From Paulinella micropora (Eukaryota > Cercozoa > Imbricatea > Euglyphida): a stretch of DNA of 64,000 bases. The notes beneath the pieces were generated by a model. That model had not been told where the DNA came from and searched no databases. It saw only the letters and a program-made list of their open reading frames with translations. The position numbers and the translations under genes are program-made. Location of the stretch: the NCBI GenBank assembly GCA_009731375.1, contig BJOX01000065.1, forward strand, positions 202,309 through 266,308. The letters run 5' to 3'. Below are positions 29,501-38,084 of this stretch, piece by piece (the first letter of the stretch is position 1; each line of letters opens with the position of its first letter).

Positions 29501-32296
29501 GATATCTTTGAGCGTATTAAACGCCTGCAAAGCCTCCTCATCCCACTTCTCAAAGTCTCCAAAATCAATCATCTTCTCCAGCTTAGCCCGAGTTGCACCC
29601 CAATCGGGTATGAACTGGCTGTAGTACTGTGCCATCGCAAGAAAAGAGTGTAACTCCGTGCGATTCTTTGGCAACTGTCTACTCATGATCTCCTCCCTCT
29701 TTTCGCGCGATATCGAGACCCTATTATGAGAAATCTCGTAACCCAAATACGTCACACTTGTCCTGGCAAGCTGACATTTCTTTAGGTTGCATTTCAGGCC
29801 AAAAGCTCCGATGCGCCTGAAGACATCTGACAAGTGATCGATATGCTCTTCCATTGTGTTAGAGTATACGATGATGTCATCGATGTAACAAAATGCATAT
29901 TCTCCCGCCTTCTGTCCTCTCCTTCTCATAAAACCATCCTCCGACTGGTCGTCATATTGACCGCTCAACATCTTCTGCATCGCCTTCTGAAAGAGCCCCG
30001 GGGCCTGTTTGAGTCCCATTGGAAGCACCTTCCACTGGTATATTTCCATACCCACAACGAATGCAGTCAGCCATCTGGATTTCTCGTCCAGTGGTATCTG
30101 CCAGAAGCCGTTCTTAAGGTCAATGACCGAATAGAATTTAGCATTCCGCAGCACCCTTCTGCCTTCTTCTAAGGTCGGCAGAGGATTTCTCTCTTCCTCT
30201 AGCACCTTATTCACACGGGCATAATTGATCGTCAAGCGCCATTCTCCTCCTGGCTTAGGGACGATTTTCGGTTGAGAGACAATTGGAGATGTAGATCTCT
30301 CAATAAAGTCCTCATCGAGCAACTGTCTCACATTCTCCTCCGCTATTTTTGCCTCATGTATGCTCAAATTTGCCCTCCGTGGTGCCGGAGATGGCTCCGC
30401 ACCCGGTATCTTGTAAATGACAGCAGTGAAGTCATCCGACTTTACACCACCTGCCCGAGGAGGGTCGAAAATTTCTCTGTACGCCTCCATCTTAGCTTTG
30501 AGAAACGCCTTCTCTCTCTCCGAACCCACTCCTTCTTCTAAAATTTTCCGCGCCGCCGCTTGGAAATCTTCCTCCGACATCTTCTTATGCTCCTTGAGGG
30601 GCGCTAAGTCCTCCTCCAAACTCAAATCTTCCTCGGACAAATCGTCTAGTCCCGTTCTTTCATACGTGACTGTGTCCGGCTCATCATCATGACCCAGCCC
30701 GACAAGCATATCAATAAGGTTCGCGTATTGTATCGGAGCCTTACGGGTGTAGAAACCATCAAAGCATGTGAAAGCTTGAGGTATCAATTTCAACTTGTCC
30801 TGGGCTCTGAGCTTTTGCTTGTATGCACTGCTCTGCTCCCGAGACCCGAGTCGACAAGCCACCACTAACTGTTGCTTGCGAGAAGGAACAGGTATAGGAT
30901 GATCAATAAGCCGGTCCCTTATCTCCTGTGCCCAGATCGCCTTCTCATTGTATGGCAGAATGACAGTATACGGCTTGTTACTCTCAAATAGAGTCCGTAG
31001 ACACTTTTTCACTTCAGTTAATGAGCGCGGCCAGGTAGGCACATCGCCCCAAAAGTTCGTGATAAAAGTTTTAATGTCATCCGCTGGAGTATCGGGGATA
31101 CGCCCCTTCCTCCTTGGCACAAACGCCTCTCTCTTCTCATCTGACACCTTCGCATGGTAACAGTAGCCATTAGTAATATGGACATCTGCCCCGCCACCTT
31201 CTGCGAATCTGGCCAACGACGGGCACTGTTTCGCAACACATATTATCTCCTCATTACGCGCTACGACTAAGTCATCAATAGACTTTCTGTCCCATGCGGG
31301 AATCGTAACCGTATACGCCTGCATCTCCGTCTCCCAATTGTCGGTCCAGGTCAGTTCCTCCGGCACTGTGACATAGGGGTGTACATAGGCTTCAGTTGCC
31401 TCATGTACGAAGGCCAACTTTTTCCTCTCCGTTGCTAGACTCAGCTCAAAAGCCTCGTATGAGTCAGTAGCAGTCATCGGATTAATATCCTCCTCCTCTC
31501 CATTCTTCACTCCATAAATCACCCGCCGTGCGGCGCAATCGATCACAGCCCCCATCGTAGCCAATTGGTCATACGACAGCAGGATTGAACCGTGGTAATC
31601 GGGGACAACATAGAGGTCCGCACGATATACTCGACCGGATTTCAATTTGAAAATTAATGTGACGATGCCCGTAATTTCCGTACGGCTGCCTACCCCTTTT
31701 AGGGTCCCCTTTGTTTTTCTAATGTTTTTGTCCACCCATGTCCGGTGACTATTCAAAAACTTCTGGCCGACAATATTAATATTCGCCATCGTATCATTAC
31801 CAACTTTTAATGTGGTTTGTAAAGTTTCACAAAAGAGGTCAGTGTAGCATAGCGCGTCTGGTCTATGTAAACTAGCCGCTAGCACATGAATTTTTCGTTC
31901 TAGGGTTTTGAGTCTAAGCTCAAGTTCCTTGTCCTCTTCTCGTTCTCCCCCCTTTTCCGCCAACTTAACTTCTTGAGTCTCCGGGGCTTCCGGTATCTCG
32001 AGTGTCTTTTGGACAGAGTCTGGTACACCGAGTGTACTCGTGTCTATAGCAGAGACTATTGAGTCCTTTGGCGGGGGTACGGTCCGCTGCTTCTTCGTAG
32101 GAGAAGACCTAGCCTTTGGTTTCGGCTTCCTCTCCTCCATCGCCTTCTTCGCCTTCCTATTCGCATCATTTATCATATTAGCTCTCGAAGGATGAACTAG
32201 CAAGTGCTTACCTTGAGGCTTGTGAGGCTGTGTGCCTTCACCTTCACGTCTGGGAGGAACGGAACCGTTCGTATCCTGTTCATCAACAGTAGGCAT
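26549..32296 (-). CDS. pol: Ty3/gypsy Pol polyprotein
   Basis: 1915 residues. In order: a retropepsin-like region (GNDTMANINIVG, later LLSYDQLATMGAVID); reverse transcriptase with LPMGLKQAPGLFQ and the YIDD catalytic box in FCYIDDIIVYS; RNase H with DTDASKFAIGAVL and RTDHHNLLWL; an integrase zinc finger (HPGRQRTHW ... CIPCK); and the integrase core with HIDHVGPF, CSDRGSDFNN and the catalytic Glu in GKIERVHR. The protease active site reads DTMA where DTGA or DSGA is usual, which may impair it. A C-terminal extension of about 200 residues follows. The frame is intact and is the same frame as the Gag ORFs, separated from them only by a TGA at 32,372. Confidence 0.9.
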   Translation of the reverse strand: MPTVDEQDTNGSVPPRREGEGTQPHKPQGKHLLVHPSRANMINDANRKAKKAMEERKPKPKARSSPTKKQRTVPPPKDSIVSAIDTSTLGVPDSVQKTLEIPEAPETQEVKLAEKGGEREEDKELELRLKTLERKIHVLAASLHRPDALCYTDLFCETLQTTLKVGNDTMANINIVGQKFLNSHRTWVDKNIRKTKGTLKGVGSRTEITGIVTLIFKLKSGRVYRADLYVVPDYHGSILLSYDQLATMGAVIDCAARRVIYGVKNGEEEDINPMTATDSYEAFELSLATERKKLAFVHEATEAYVHPYVTVPEELTWTDNWETEMQAYTVTIPAWDRKSIDDLVVARNEEIICVAKQCPSLARFAEGGGADVHITNGYCYHAKVSDEKREAFVPRRKGRIPDTPADDIKTFITNFWGDVPTWPRSLTEVKKCLRTLFESNKPYTVILPYNEKAIWAQEIRDRLIDHPIPVPSRKQQLVVACRLGSREQSSAYKQKLRAQDKLKLIPQAFTCFDGFYTRKAPIQYANLIDMLVGLGHDDEPDTVTYERTGLDDLSEEDLSLEEDLAPLKEHKKMSEEDFQAAARKILEEGVGSEREKAFLKAKMEAYREIFDPPRAGGVKSDDFTAVIYKIPGAEPSPAPRRANLSIHEAKIAEENVRQLLDEDFIERSTSPIVSQPKIVPKPGGEWRLTINYARVNKVLEEERNPLPTLEEGRRVLRNAKFYSVIDLKNGFWQIPLDEKSRWLTAFVVGMEIYQWKVLPMGLKQAPGLFQKAMQKMLSGQYDDQSEDGFMRRRGQKAGEYAFCYIDDIIVYSNTMEEHIDHLSDVFRRIGAFGLKCNLKKCQLARTSVTYLGYEISHNRVSISREKREEIMSRQLPKNRTELHSFLAMAQYYSQFIPDWGATRAKLEKMIDFGDFEKWDEEALQAFNTLKDIIYKDPKDGGLVLMMPDFTKPFVVDTDASKFAIGAVLQQEDEEKKLRPIMFISRKLCAAERNYCTRQREALAVVWALKRLREYLWGGPLFTVRTDHHNLLWLMNHEQTGRLARWQAFLSCFNFTMVYLPGKRNVVADSLSRLEFQSEVSALVSSVEMMDLSTDKVYEVSHIEAMQMARGVRYDRTGLRYSPQGPEHGICCEAHVLEDAEWSYEAYENAKANIKEEEETTEVCTEPPQENRSELDEDPERVGVRLEDGTIHIASPTAWRQQQATDPEFKELITLYKNPNELKKTPQIKDQMKEMAWRDGLLWYKGQHGKFASQPDKWTLWVPEKLRRFIYVAAHNCPLLAHPGRQRTHWFIARRFWWKGMKEEIDREVDACIPCKTTKTPLKANFGLIGTFPLHAGMFEFLHIDHVGPFPESAEGYRYLLTAIDRATNYVWVVPVKDATGKTTAEALIDRIVSQIGVPRKICSDRGSDFNNEVIDRLSKYYGMKWQYVTAYNPRANGKIERVHRPLKASLKMYCMKKENQRAWVEAAPSFAFAMNCLPSSALGGARSSVSPYQLVYGREPNIPTSLLHPKDTWADEDELFGMRLRAKMEAEQIVAAHREAERRKTDAQGVRQAHLDQVRFQVGDIVLLYHPQVPKGVSSKLFTHWKGPYQIMEQMGPLNYKIRGRGKVQIVNVRRLIKYDPFLLEDESVEEALKRMKEDFKEVPPIQKEDTLEEENAYRAPVTEKEETEKESKEDSNRKSAAGTQSKAPIVRGGTKEKFTEAQRRRAQNDLIFDQPRKVARSTRATDVHGGGGEKDTNPNAGNVDIRHVRWKEGEAIAAIKWVRDAFYLLRPAESHVADDTLSDLYLMRAVAVPQTTRAARTSKRSLAAKTIQPVLHFWRSMDPVEDPKARQYLPVYKDAKNLETWDDTITLRDKDHTAWTIQSLPRGVLDIPFDLSLGAIPNKIWDILEESKFDLTFVGGPPPGKGVRARRRRQ

Positions 32297-32371
32297 AACT
32301 GTGACTGTCGGATTAAAAAGAACAGTTTTTATCTCCTTCTCTCTCTTCTTTTCCTCTCTCTTCTCCTCCCG

Positions 32372-34000
32372 TCAGTCTACGACGACAACACGCTCACCTG
32401 AGCCGGTGTCTTCGTCTTGACGTCCCCCCTCCGTAGCGGTATAAGCTTGCTGGGGGTAGTTGGAGCTGGAACTGGTGCTATAATTCCAGTATCCGTGTCC
32501 TCTGGGAGGGCGCGCTGGGGTCCGTCCTCCCCTTCCACGAAAGCCTCGTCCTCGTGGTGCCGCCCCTCTTGGTGTCCCTCGGGACCCTCGTGACGATCCT
32601 CTCGTCTCTCCTCCTCCTCTAGTCGGCGCCTTTGATCGGCCCGATGTCTCTCTCTTCTCCCTTCTCTTCATTCTGTCAAGGAAGTAAATGATGGCCTCCC
32701 GGAACTCCGCATCCGAGACCATATTCGCATTCCACCTCCCCTCCTCCAACTCCTTCTTGTACATGGCGTACATGGTCTTTTTCATGCCTTCGAGCTCTCT
32801 AAGGAAAAGATTTCGCTGCCTATCATCAAGAGAGTCGTGGCTGAAGAGGCAATTGCCTACTCCTTTCTGTGCCTCATGCTTACACGCCATGTATGAAAAA
32901 TAGCGGTAGCACGGCGTCGGCTCATCTCTCCCCCTCTTGAGACCTGCCGTTCGAGTTGCATGTGCTGCTTGAGCACCTCCAACCCCCTGTGTCGCGGCAC
33001 TGGAGAATGACTCGGTGGCCGTGTCCAATTCGGAACACGCGTCGAGCACCTCCTTGAACAGGTCGCCCGGCGGAGTAGCCGCTACAGTCCTCTCGTATAT
33101 ATTCGTTTCTAAAAAATCCGCCGTCTTCACCGCCGTGAAGGTCGGACAGGACTGTATGATCCTTGCGAGCTTGCTCGGGTGTCGTGTACACAAAGCACTC
33201 AGGAAGTACAAAATGATAGACTTCCGGCTATAAAAGAGCCCGTACTTGGCGCTGACCTCAGTGAGGATCGCTGCCAACCTCGTGCCAATGCCCAGCCCTT
33301 CGTTCACCTCTTGAAAAATCTCAAACCCAATCAAAGTACCAGTGCACAGGTGCTGATACCCATGAGTTTTAAAGTATTGCAAGAGGACGGCAACTGGCAC
33401 CGTGCATTGCAGGTCTGAGGCTGCTCTCCTAGCCGCCACCTCTACCGCTCTCATCGCCTTGTACTCCCCAACATCAAACCCTTGTGTGATGATTGATGGG
33501 TCCAACAAGGTGTACAACGCCTCATACTCCTGTGTTTCGTCCGTTGGATGCTGCTTCATACAAGCATCAATTCTTCTGAGCTTGTCTCGAAGGTTCGCAT
33601 CCGTGTCCTTCTGACTCGCTGTCTCTGCATACAGCGTCAGAGCAGTGGCATCGGACTTTGTATATTTTTGGAAGGCCTGTATGATAGCCTGTCTGTCCTT
33701 TTTGTCATTACTGTTGACAATGACAGTGGTAGGCGCTGAGCTAGTCGCAGGGGCCGAAGGGGCTGTGTGGGCTGACGGGGCGGAGCGGCCCGAGGGAGCC
33801 ATATAAGATCCAGAGGAATATTTCGGTCCCTTTGTTCCCGCCGCCTTGGCTAATGCAATCTTTGCCTCCATCTCCTTCTTTTCTTTCTCAGCCGCTAGCT
33901 CTTTGATATACAGCTCTTGGGCATGATGAAAAAAAGACAGGATCTCAGCTGCCTTCCGAAGGAACAAGGCCTTCTCCGCCAACTCCTTCTCTCCCTCGCT
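32372..34000 (-). CDS. Gag-like ORF 2 with CCCH zinc finger and RGG tail
   Basis: About 540 residues in the same frame as ORF 1 and Pol. It begins directly after the TAA at 34,001-34,003 and has no obvious ATG near its start. A central helical region with YSRKSIILYFLSALC resembles a capsid helical domain. A CCCH-type zinc finger follows (PCYRYFSYMACKHE then NCLFSHD) in place of the usual CCHC knuckle. The C-terminus is rich in RGG/RG (RGRGFRGRGGR), typical of RNA binding. It ends at TGA followed by CGG. I infer the nucleocapsid half of Gag, made by readthrough or from a split Gag. Confidence 0.65.
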   Translation of the reverse strand, partial: SEGEKELAEKALFLRKAAEILSFFHHAQELYIKELAAEKEKKEMEAKIALAKAAGTKGPKYSSGSYMAPSGRSAPSAHTAPSAPATSSAPTTVIVNSNDKKDRQAIIQAFQKYTKSDATALTLYAETASQKDTDANLRDKLRRIDACMKQHPTDETQEYEALYTLLDPSIITQGFDVGEYKAMRAVEVAARRAASDLQCTVPVAVLLQYFKTHGYQHLCTGTLIGFEIFQEVNEGLGIGTRLAAILTEVSAKYGLFYSRKSIILYFLSALCTRHPSKLARIIQSCPTFTAVKTADFLETNIYERTVAATPPGDLFKEVLDACSELDTATESFSSAATQGVGGAQAAHATRTAGLKRGRDEPTPCYRYFSYMACKHEAQKGVGNCLFSHDSLDDRQRNLFLRELEGMKKTMYAMYKKELEEGRWNANMVSDAEFREAIIYFLDRMKRREKRETSGRSKAPTRGGGETRGSSRGSRGTPRGAAPRGRGFRGRGGRTPARPPRGHGYWNYSTSSSSNYPQQAYTATEGGRQDEDTGSGERVVVVD

Positions 34001-34882
34001 TTATTGGTGGGGTGGTGCGGCCGTCCCCTCCAAGATCGTATGATCCTTCGTGAAGACCCACCTCTTCCATGCGTCATCCTTCACCAAGGCCGCATGCAGC
34101 TTCTTCATCCTCGTCACCCCTCCAGCTTCGCCTTCTATTTCCCTCAGGGCCGGGTGAAGGTCCCTGCCAAACTGGGTGTGTTGGAGTTTACCCAGGTCCA
34201 CTAACTTGGCCTCCATAAGTTTCAGAGACACATCCATGACATTGATCTGTCCTTTTGGATTCCTGAACTTAAACTCCTTTTCCACTCTCTTTATTGAATC
34301 AATGTCCTGACCAGGATCGAGCAACCTAGCCAGTGCTCTTGTGTTCCATGGCAGCACAGTCTTTCCAGTCTGGTACTCAAAGAGTATAGCACACTCAAAC
34401 ACTGTCCATGAGAGGTCGAGTAGCTCCAGTAAAGACATATTGTCCCCAAATGAGACATGTTGCACCTGTAACTGTGCACCGTCGTCTCTGAGGAATTCTG
34501 CCAGAGGCAGAGCTTGCCTTGGGAGAGGGTAACAGATGTCCTCCTTCTTCAAGGGTTGTCCCCATCGCATTTCTTGGGGAATGTATAGCCATTTATAGGC
34601 CTCATCCTTCCCTTTCTTCTCCTCAAACTCCTTCTTACTTAGTTTGCCATATTCGGCCACAAACCTCGCTTCCTCTCCTCCCTTCTCCTCCTCCTCGACT
34701 TCCTCTGCTCCTCCTGTGTCAAAGGAAGGCGCAGTAAAAAATTGATTCTCTGCTCCTCCTGTGTCAAAGGAAGGTGCCAGATCTCCTCCTTCTGCATGAG
34801 GGTCAACGAACTCCTCTTCGTTTCCTGGGGTTCGCTCACTCTCCCCCCCTCCTTCCTGCCAGTCTTCAGACCTAGTAGACAT
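34001..34882 (-). CDS. Gag-like ORF 1
   Basis: 293 residues starting MSTRSEDWQEGGG. The N-terminus is acidic and contains a short duplicated motif (APSFDTGGAE, twice). The remainder is helical with LLELLDLSWTVFECAILFEY. The reading frame ends at TAA (34,001-34,003), but the next ORF continues in the same frame. No domain recognised; assigned to Gag by position after the 5' LTR and leader. Confidence 0.55.
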   Translation of the reverse strand: MSTRSEDWQEGGGESERTPGNEEEFVDPHAEGGDLAPSFDTGGAENQFFTAPSFDTGGAEEVEEEEKGGEEARFVAEYGKLSKKEFEEKKGKDEAYKWLYIPQEMRWGQPLKKEDICYPLPRQALPLAEFLRDDGAQLQVQHVSFGDNMSLLELLDLSWTVFECAILFEYQTGKTVLPWNTRALARLLDPGQDIDSIKRVEKEFKFRNPKGQINVMDVSLKLMEAKLVDLGKLQHTQFGRDLHPALREIEGEAGGVTRMKKLHAALVKDDAWKRWVFTKDHTILEGTAAPPHQ

Positions 34883-35623
34883 GGACGCTGAAGGAATACG
34901 GATGAGACAGAGTTGTTTCTACCCCGTAATTGCTCTGTTCGTCTATGAGGAACGAATAGAGAGAAAAAACGAAAAGACAGTATAGAGAGAGAGCGTCTCA
35001 CCTCTATGTCTTATGTGTTTTTTTTTTGTGAGAAAGAAGTAATCTGTACGACTTTCTCTGAAAATTTGATCTCCTTCTCCACTCCTCTTTTCTTTTTCTC
35101 TTTTTGTTGTTGTATCTGTTATGAGGTACGAGGACCTATGTACAGATAATGTCAAAGAGGCTAGAGAAGCACTCCTTGAGAAGTCGACTTGTCGTCTGAC
35201 ACTTGTTCAGACCTATTGTCGAAAGACAGTCAGAGATTTGCAAAAATACTCTGATGTGTGTGGTTTGAGAGGCAACAAAGTGCACAGACTTGAAAGGTAG
35301 AGTACTACGCTCGTGTCCTTCAAGTTTGTTTGTAACTGTGAGTGTTTGTTTGTACGTCTGTTGACCTACTCTGTCTCTGTCTCAAGAGAGAACAAAAGAA
35401 CAGCTACGAGGTCTGGTGTCTGGCCTCCTTGTGAGGACACAGATACAGGCTGTGGAGAGGGTACTGAGACACCTACTCACAAACGCCTAGACGTCTAGTT
35501 TTGCAAAAAGAGCTGTGTGGGGATGTGCTGGAGTATTTGTTTTTTGGAACACCTACTCAGAAGAGATAGGTCTGTCCAATTTTTCTTTCTGCTGTTCCAA
35601 AAACAAGCCAGAAAAGAAATCAG

Positions 35624-35642
35624 CCTTGTGCTGGTGACTCCA
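35624..35642 (-). other. putative primer binding site
   Basis: On the sense (minus) strand the LTR ends ...TAACA and is followed by TTGGAGTCACCAGCACAAG, with TGG one base inside, as expected for pairing with a tRNA 3' CCA end. I did not identify the tRNA. Confidence 0.55.
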
Positions 35643-35643
35643 A

Positions 35644-35889
35644 TGTTACAATCCCCGAAGATAGCTCAATAAAAAGTCGGTAATACAACCAGACACAAAT
35701 CCCCAAAAGAGAATGATGTCTCGTTATATTAGCTCAGTGAAGCCGAAAAGAAAACGGCAACAGACCAAGGTTAAAATGGCATTAGGTCAAATCCGACCAA
35801 ACGATATTGAAAATAATGGGAAAAAACTAGGTGCACCTGACACCAGAAAAAGGGTACTTTTACCGGCTATCCGGGGGGTGATGCCTACA
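35644..35889 (-). repeat. 5' LTR
   Basis: 246-bp partner of 25,508-25,753, followed on the right by the TCAC target duplication. An open frame reading MALGQIRPNDIENNGKKL in both LTRs is fortuitous. Confidence 0.85.
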
Positions 35890-35894
35890 TCACC

Positions 35895-36185
35895 AGATTA
35901 TGTGAGAAGTTTGAGAAACTCTCTATTGAAAATAAAAAAGAAACATTTTCTATTACAGATGTTAAAAAGATAATTACTGACGAAATCCAAATGATTGAAA
36001 ATGCACGGGCAGGCAAGCCAAGGGATATTTTTCCATTTGGTAAGTATAAAGGTAAGAAAATTCAAGATGTTGCTACCATTGACAAACCATATCTAGAATG
36101 GGTTATGAAACAGCCGTGGTTTGAGAAATTTACAGACATTAAAAGTGAAGTNNNNNNNNNNAGTGAAGTAAAAAAATACACTTAA
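35895..36185 (+). CDS. DUF3820-like protein, adjacent to the retrotransposon and interrupted by a gap
   Basis: The frame is open from the right LTR edge. It contains DIFPFGKYKGKKIQDVA, then IDKPYLEWVMKQPWF, the FGKYKGxxxxDVxxxDxxYLxW pattern of small DUF3820-type domains often found with nucleases. Ten Ns at 36,152-36,161 are flanked by a repeated AGTGAAGT, and the frame then ends AAATACACTTAA. The retrotransposon insertion removed the original upstream context; across the insertion site the frame stays open for about 16 codons but shows no ATG. A second, degenerate copy of the domain is at about 36,540-36,640. Confidence 0.45.
   Translation, partial: RLCEKFEKLSIENKKETFSITDVKKIITDEIQMIENARAGKPRDIFPFGKYKGKKIQDVATIDKPYLEWVMKQPWFEKFTDIKSEXXXXSEVKKYT
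36152..36161. other. assembly gap (10 N)
   Basis: Ten Ns flanked on both sides by AGTGAAGT. Confidence 0.95.
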
Positions 36186-36222
36186 TATTTTTGCTAAAAG
36201 ATTTTTTAAAAATCTTTATATA
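36186..36222 (+). promoter_or_regulatory. conserved hairpin-containing upstream element, copy 1
   Basis: ATTTTTGCTAAAAGATTTTT is followed by AAAAATCTTTATATAAG and the ATG at 36,223. The same arrangement precedes the starts at 43,223 and 44,711. The AAAGAT...ATCTTT arms can pair. Confidence 0.55.
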
Positions 36223-36680
36223 AGATGACTGGCCTCAACACCAAACAAGACTACTTGAATGAAATTGAAAAATGGAACCTTGACGGCGAAATAAAAAAGC
36301 AGACAATTAAATGTACTAAGCCTTGACGGCGAAACAAATAAGCCTGACATTGTATCTTTCTATGAGCAATACAAGCCGAGGGACGACAACGTGAAAGTAG
36401 TTATTCCGTTGGAGGCCACATTAGAAAAAATGATGGAGGAACAAAGCACTCCTTTTAAGGAAACAGATCTTGTTGTGAGAGAGACAGGAATTACCGAAAT
36501 AAAGGCTAATGTAGGCGAAGAGATAGCACAAAATGAAACCGATATTTTTCTTCAATATGGAAAGTATAAAAAAAATGAAAATTGAAGATGTTGCTAAGAT
36601 TGATAAACCATACCTTGAATATTTAATTTTCAACAACCTTATTTTAATAACAAAGATGCGGTAAAAAAATATCTTTGATA
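36223..36680 (+). pseudogene. hypothetical protein with a DUF3820-like C-terminus (broken)
   Basis: Starts MTGLNTKQDYLNEIEKW after the conserved upstream element. A near-duplication of CCTTGACGGCGAAA (about 36,271 and 36,322) shifts the frame and brings a TGA. The frame then continues through DNVKVVIPLEATLEKMM to DIFLQYGKYKK and is lost again in an A run. The tail (IDKPYLEYL) matches the neighbouring DUF3820-like gene, so the two genes are paralogues at their C-termini. Confidence 0.4.
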
Positions 36681-36798
36681 TTTTGTTCTGACTGCCGTCA
36701 TCACAAAACATCGTTTTTTTCCTTTTTTATTTTACATTTCACGATGTTTGTTGAAGACGTTGTAGATTCGACTTCGTCGAATCTGGTCTGAAACAAAT
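36676..36798. terminator. paired hairpins between convergent genes
   Basis: Hairpin one is GATATTTTGT...ACAAAACATC (36,678-36,712). Hairpin two is GATGTTTGTT...AACAAATATC (36,743-36,801). It lies directly after the stop of the leftward spike gene. This is one of six such pairs in the Polinton. Confidence 0.6.
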
Positions 36799-36800
36799 AT

Positions 36801-38040
36801 CTATTGATCCTCAATAAAATTAGCAATAATATTGATATTTCCTCCTCCCCCAGCAGAGACAGACTTCTGCGTAAAAGTCAATACATCACTTGGCGATAGG
36901 TATATATCATAACTTCTAAGATTGATTTGTTGAGTTGATTGAGAATTTACATATAGTTTAAAAATTGTTGTTCCATTTGCGATAGCACTCGCCTTTGTGT
37001 CAGTATCTACAATTGAATACTTAGAATCAACATCTGCAAAACCTGCTCCAGTTGGTGTTCCATTTAATACCATTCTGACAACATTCGACTTAGTATCTTC
37101 ATTTGTAATACTTATCAAAGTTGGATAAACATTTGAATAATTTGTTAAATTAGCACCACCCGCATCAAATGTTGCTTTATTCCTGATACTAATAATAGGA
37201 CTTTCAGTGGTGTTTGCTACTTTACTTCCTTCCACTTCGTTTGTTATACTTGTGTTTATCGTATTCGTTTCCTCAATGAATAAACTGGCACTCGCTGTTT
37301 TATTAAGTGATTGTATTCCAGTCTTTGCATAATTTCTCATTACTGCTGTAAAAGGTAATGTTGTATTTCGCAGGCTTACACCATTATTAGCATTCGCATA
37401 GTCAATCATATGAACTAATTGAAATAATCCTGTTATGGGATTTTCAATATAAAACTTTATAGCACCAAAACCTAAATATTGAAATTGAATTTGAAATACA
37501 TTTCCTTTGCTCCAGTCTAAGTTTGGCATAGCCGAAGTTCCATCGCAAGGGTCGTCCCAATCTACTTGGTCAATATAATCTACAGCACCTCCCGCACAAT
37601 GTGCGATATTCATTCCTGCTTGATTTTTGTAAAAATAAAATCCATCGTTAAGGTCATTTCCTATTCCAATATATGAATAGTAATCTTTTGTATCGTCCGT
37701 TGTCCATAGAGCAGTAAATCGGGCTAGGACGCCCATTCCAGTTCTATATTTTATTCTCCTTTTACTTACCAGTCTAGCATCCGCCGTAGCATCCGCTGTT
37801 GTTTTCAATTCAGCCATATTATTCAAAAATGACACAGACGATTTTGTTTCTGTTTTTGAGTATTAATGGTATATGGAAAGATTTCTTGTAATACTGGTGT
37901 TAATTGACCTACTACTGCTTCGCCAAAAGCGGTTTTTGAATTATTTGTTTCAATATCACCATCATATCCAACCCTGACGTTTATAAATTCTCCGTCAGGA
38001 TTTTGTGCGATTAAATTCTCTGGTGAGTAGTCATCTCTTG
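36801..38040 (-). CDS. spike/fibre-like beta-rich virion protein (frameshifted)
   Basis: The main frame (36,801-37,835) encodes KYRTGMGVLARFTALW-like, beta-rich sequence ending IIANFIEDQ. Upstream, in another frame, are NVRVGYDGDIE, KTAFGEAVVGQ and LTPVLQEIFPYTINT, so a frameshift lies near 37,840. The only nearby ATG (about 38,026) is one base out of phase with this part, exactly as in the paralogue at 12,653-13,883. Both genes lie on the minus strand. I infer a surface protein of about 400 residues; no named domain is recognised. Confidence 0.5.
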
Positions 38041-38084
38041 TGTATATAAAACAAAAAAATATTTTTTATTTTTATTATTCTTTT

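Larger units (their letters stand above)
25508..35889 (-). mobile_element. Ty3/gypsy-like LTR retrotransposon
   Basis: It is bounded by 246-bp direct repeats that start TGTTAC and end CTACA, and flanked by the 4-bp target duplication TCAC (25,504-25,507 and 35,890-35,893). Coding runs leftward as Gag-like ORFs (34,882-32,372) then Pol (32,296-26,549) in the order protease, RT, RNase H, integrase, which defines Ty3/gypsy. The LTRs differ by nine substitutions and two indels in my alignment, so the insertion is not recent. The 5' leader (34,883-35,643) and 3' region (25,754-26,548) contain no convincing gene. Confidence 0.9.

Noticed and set aside
35313-35498. ORF in the retrotransposon 5' leader
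   Set aside because: It is on the opposite strand to the element, short and without recognisable features.
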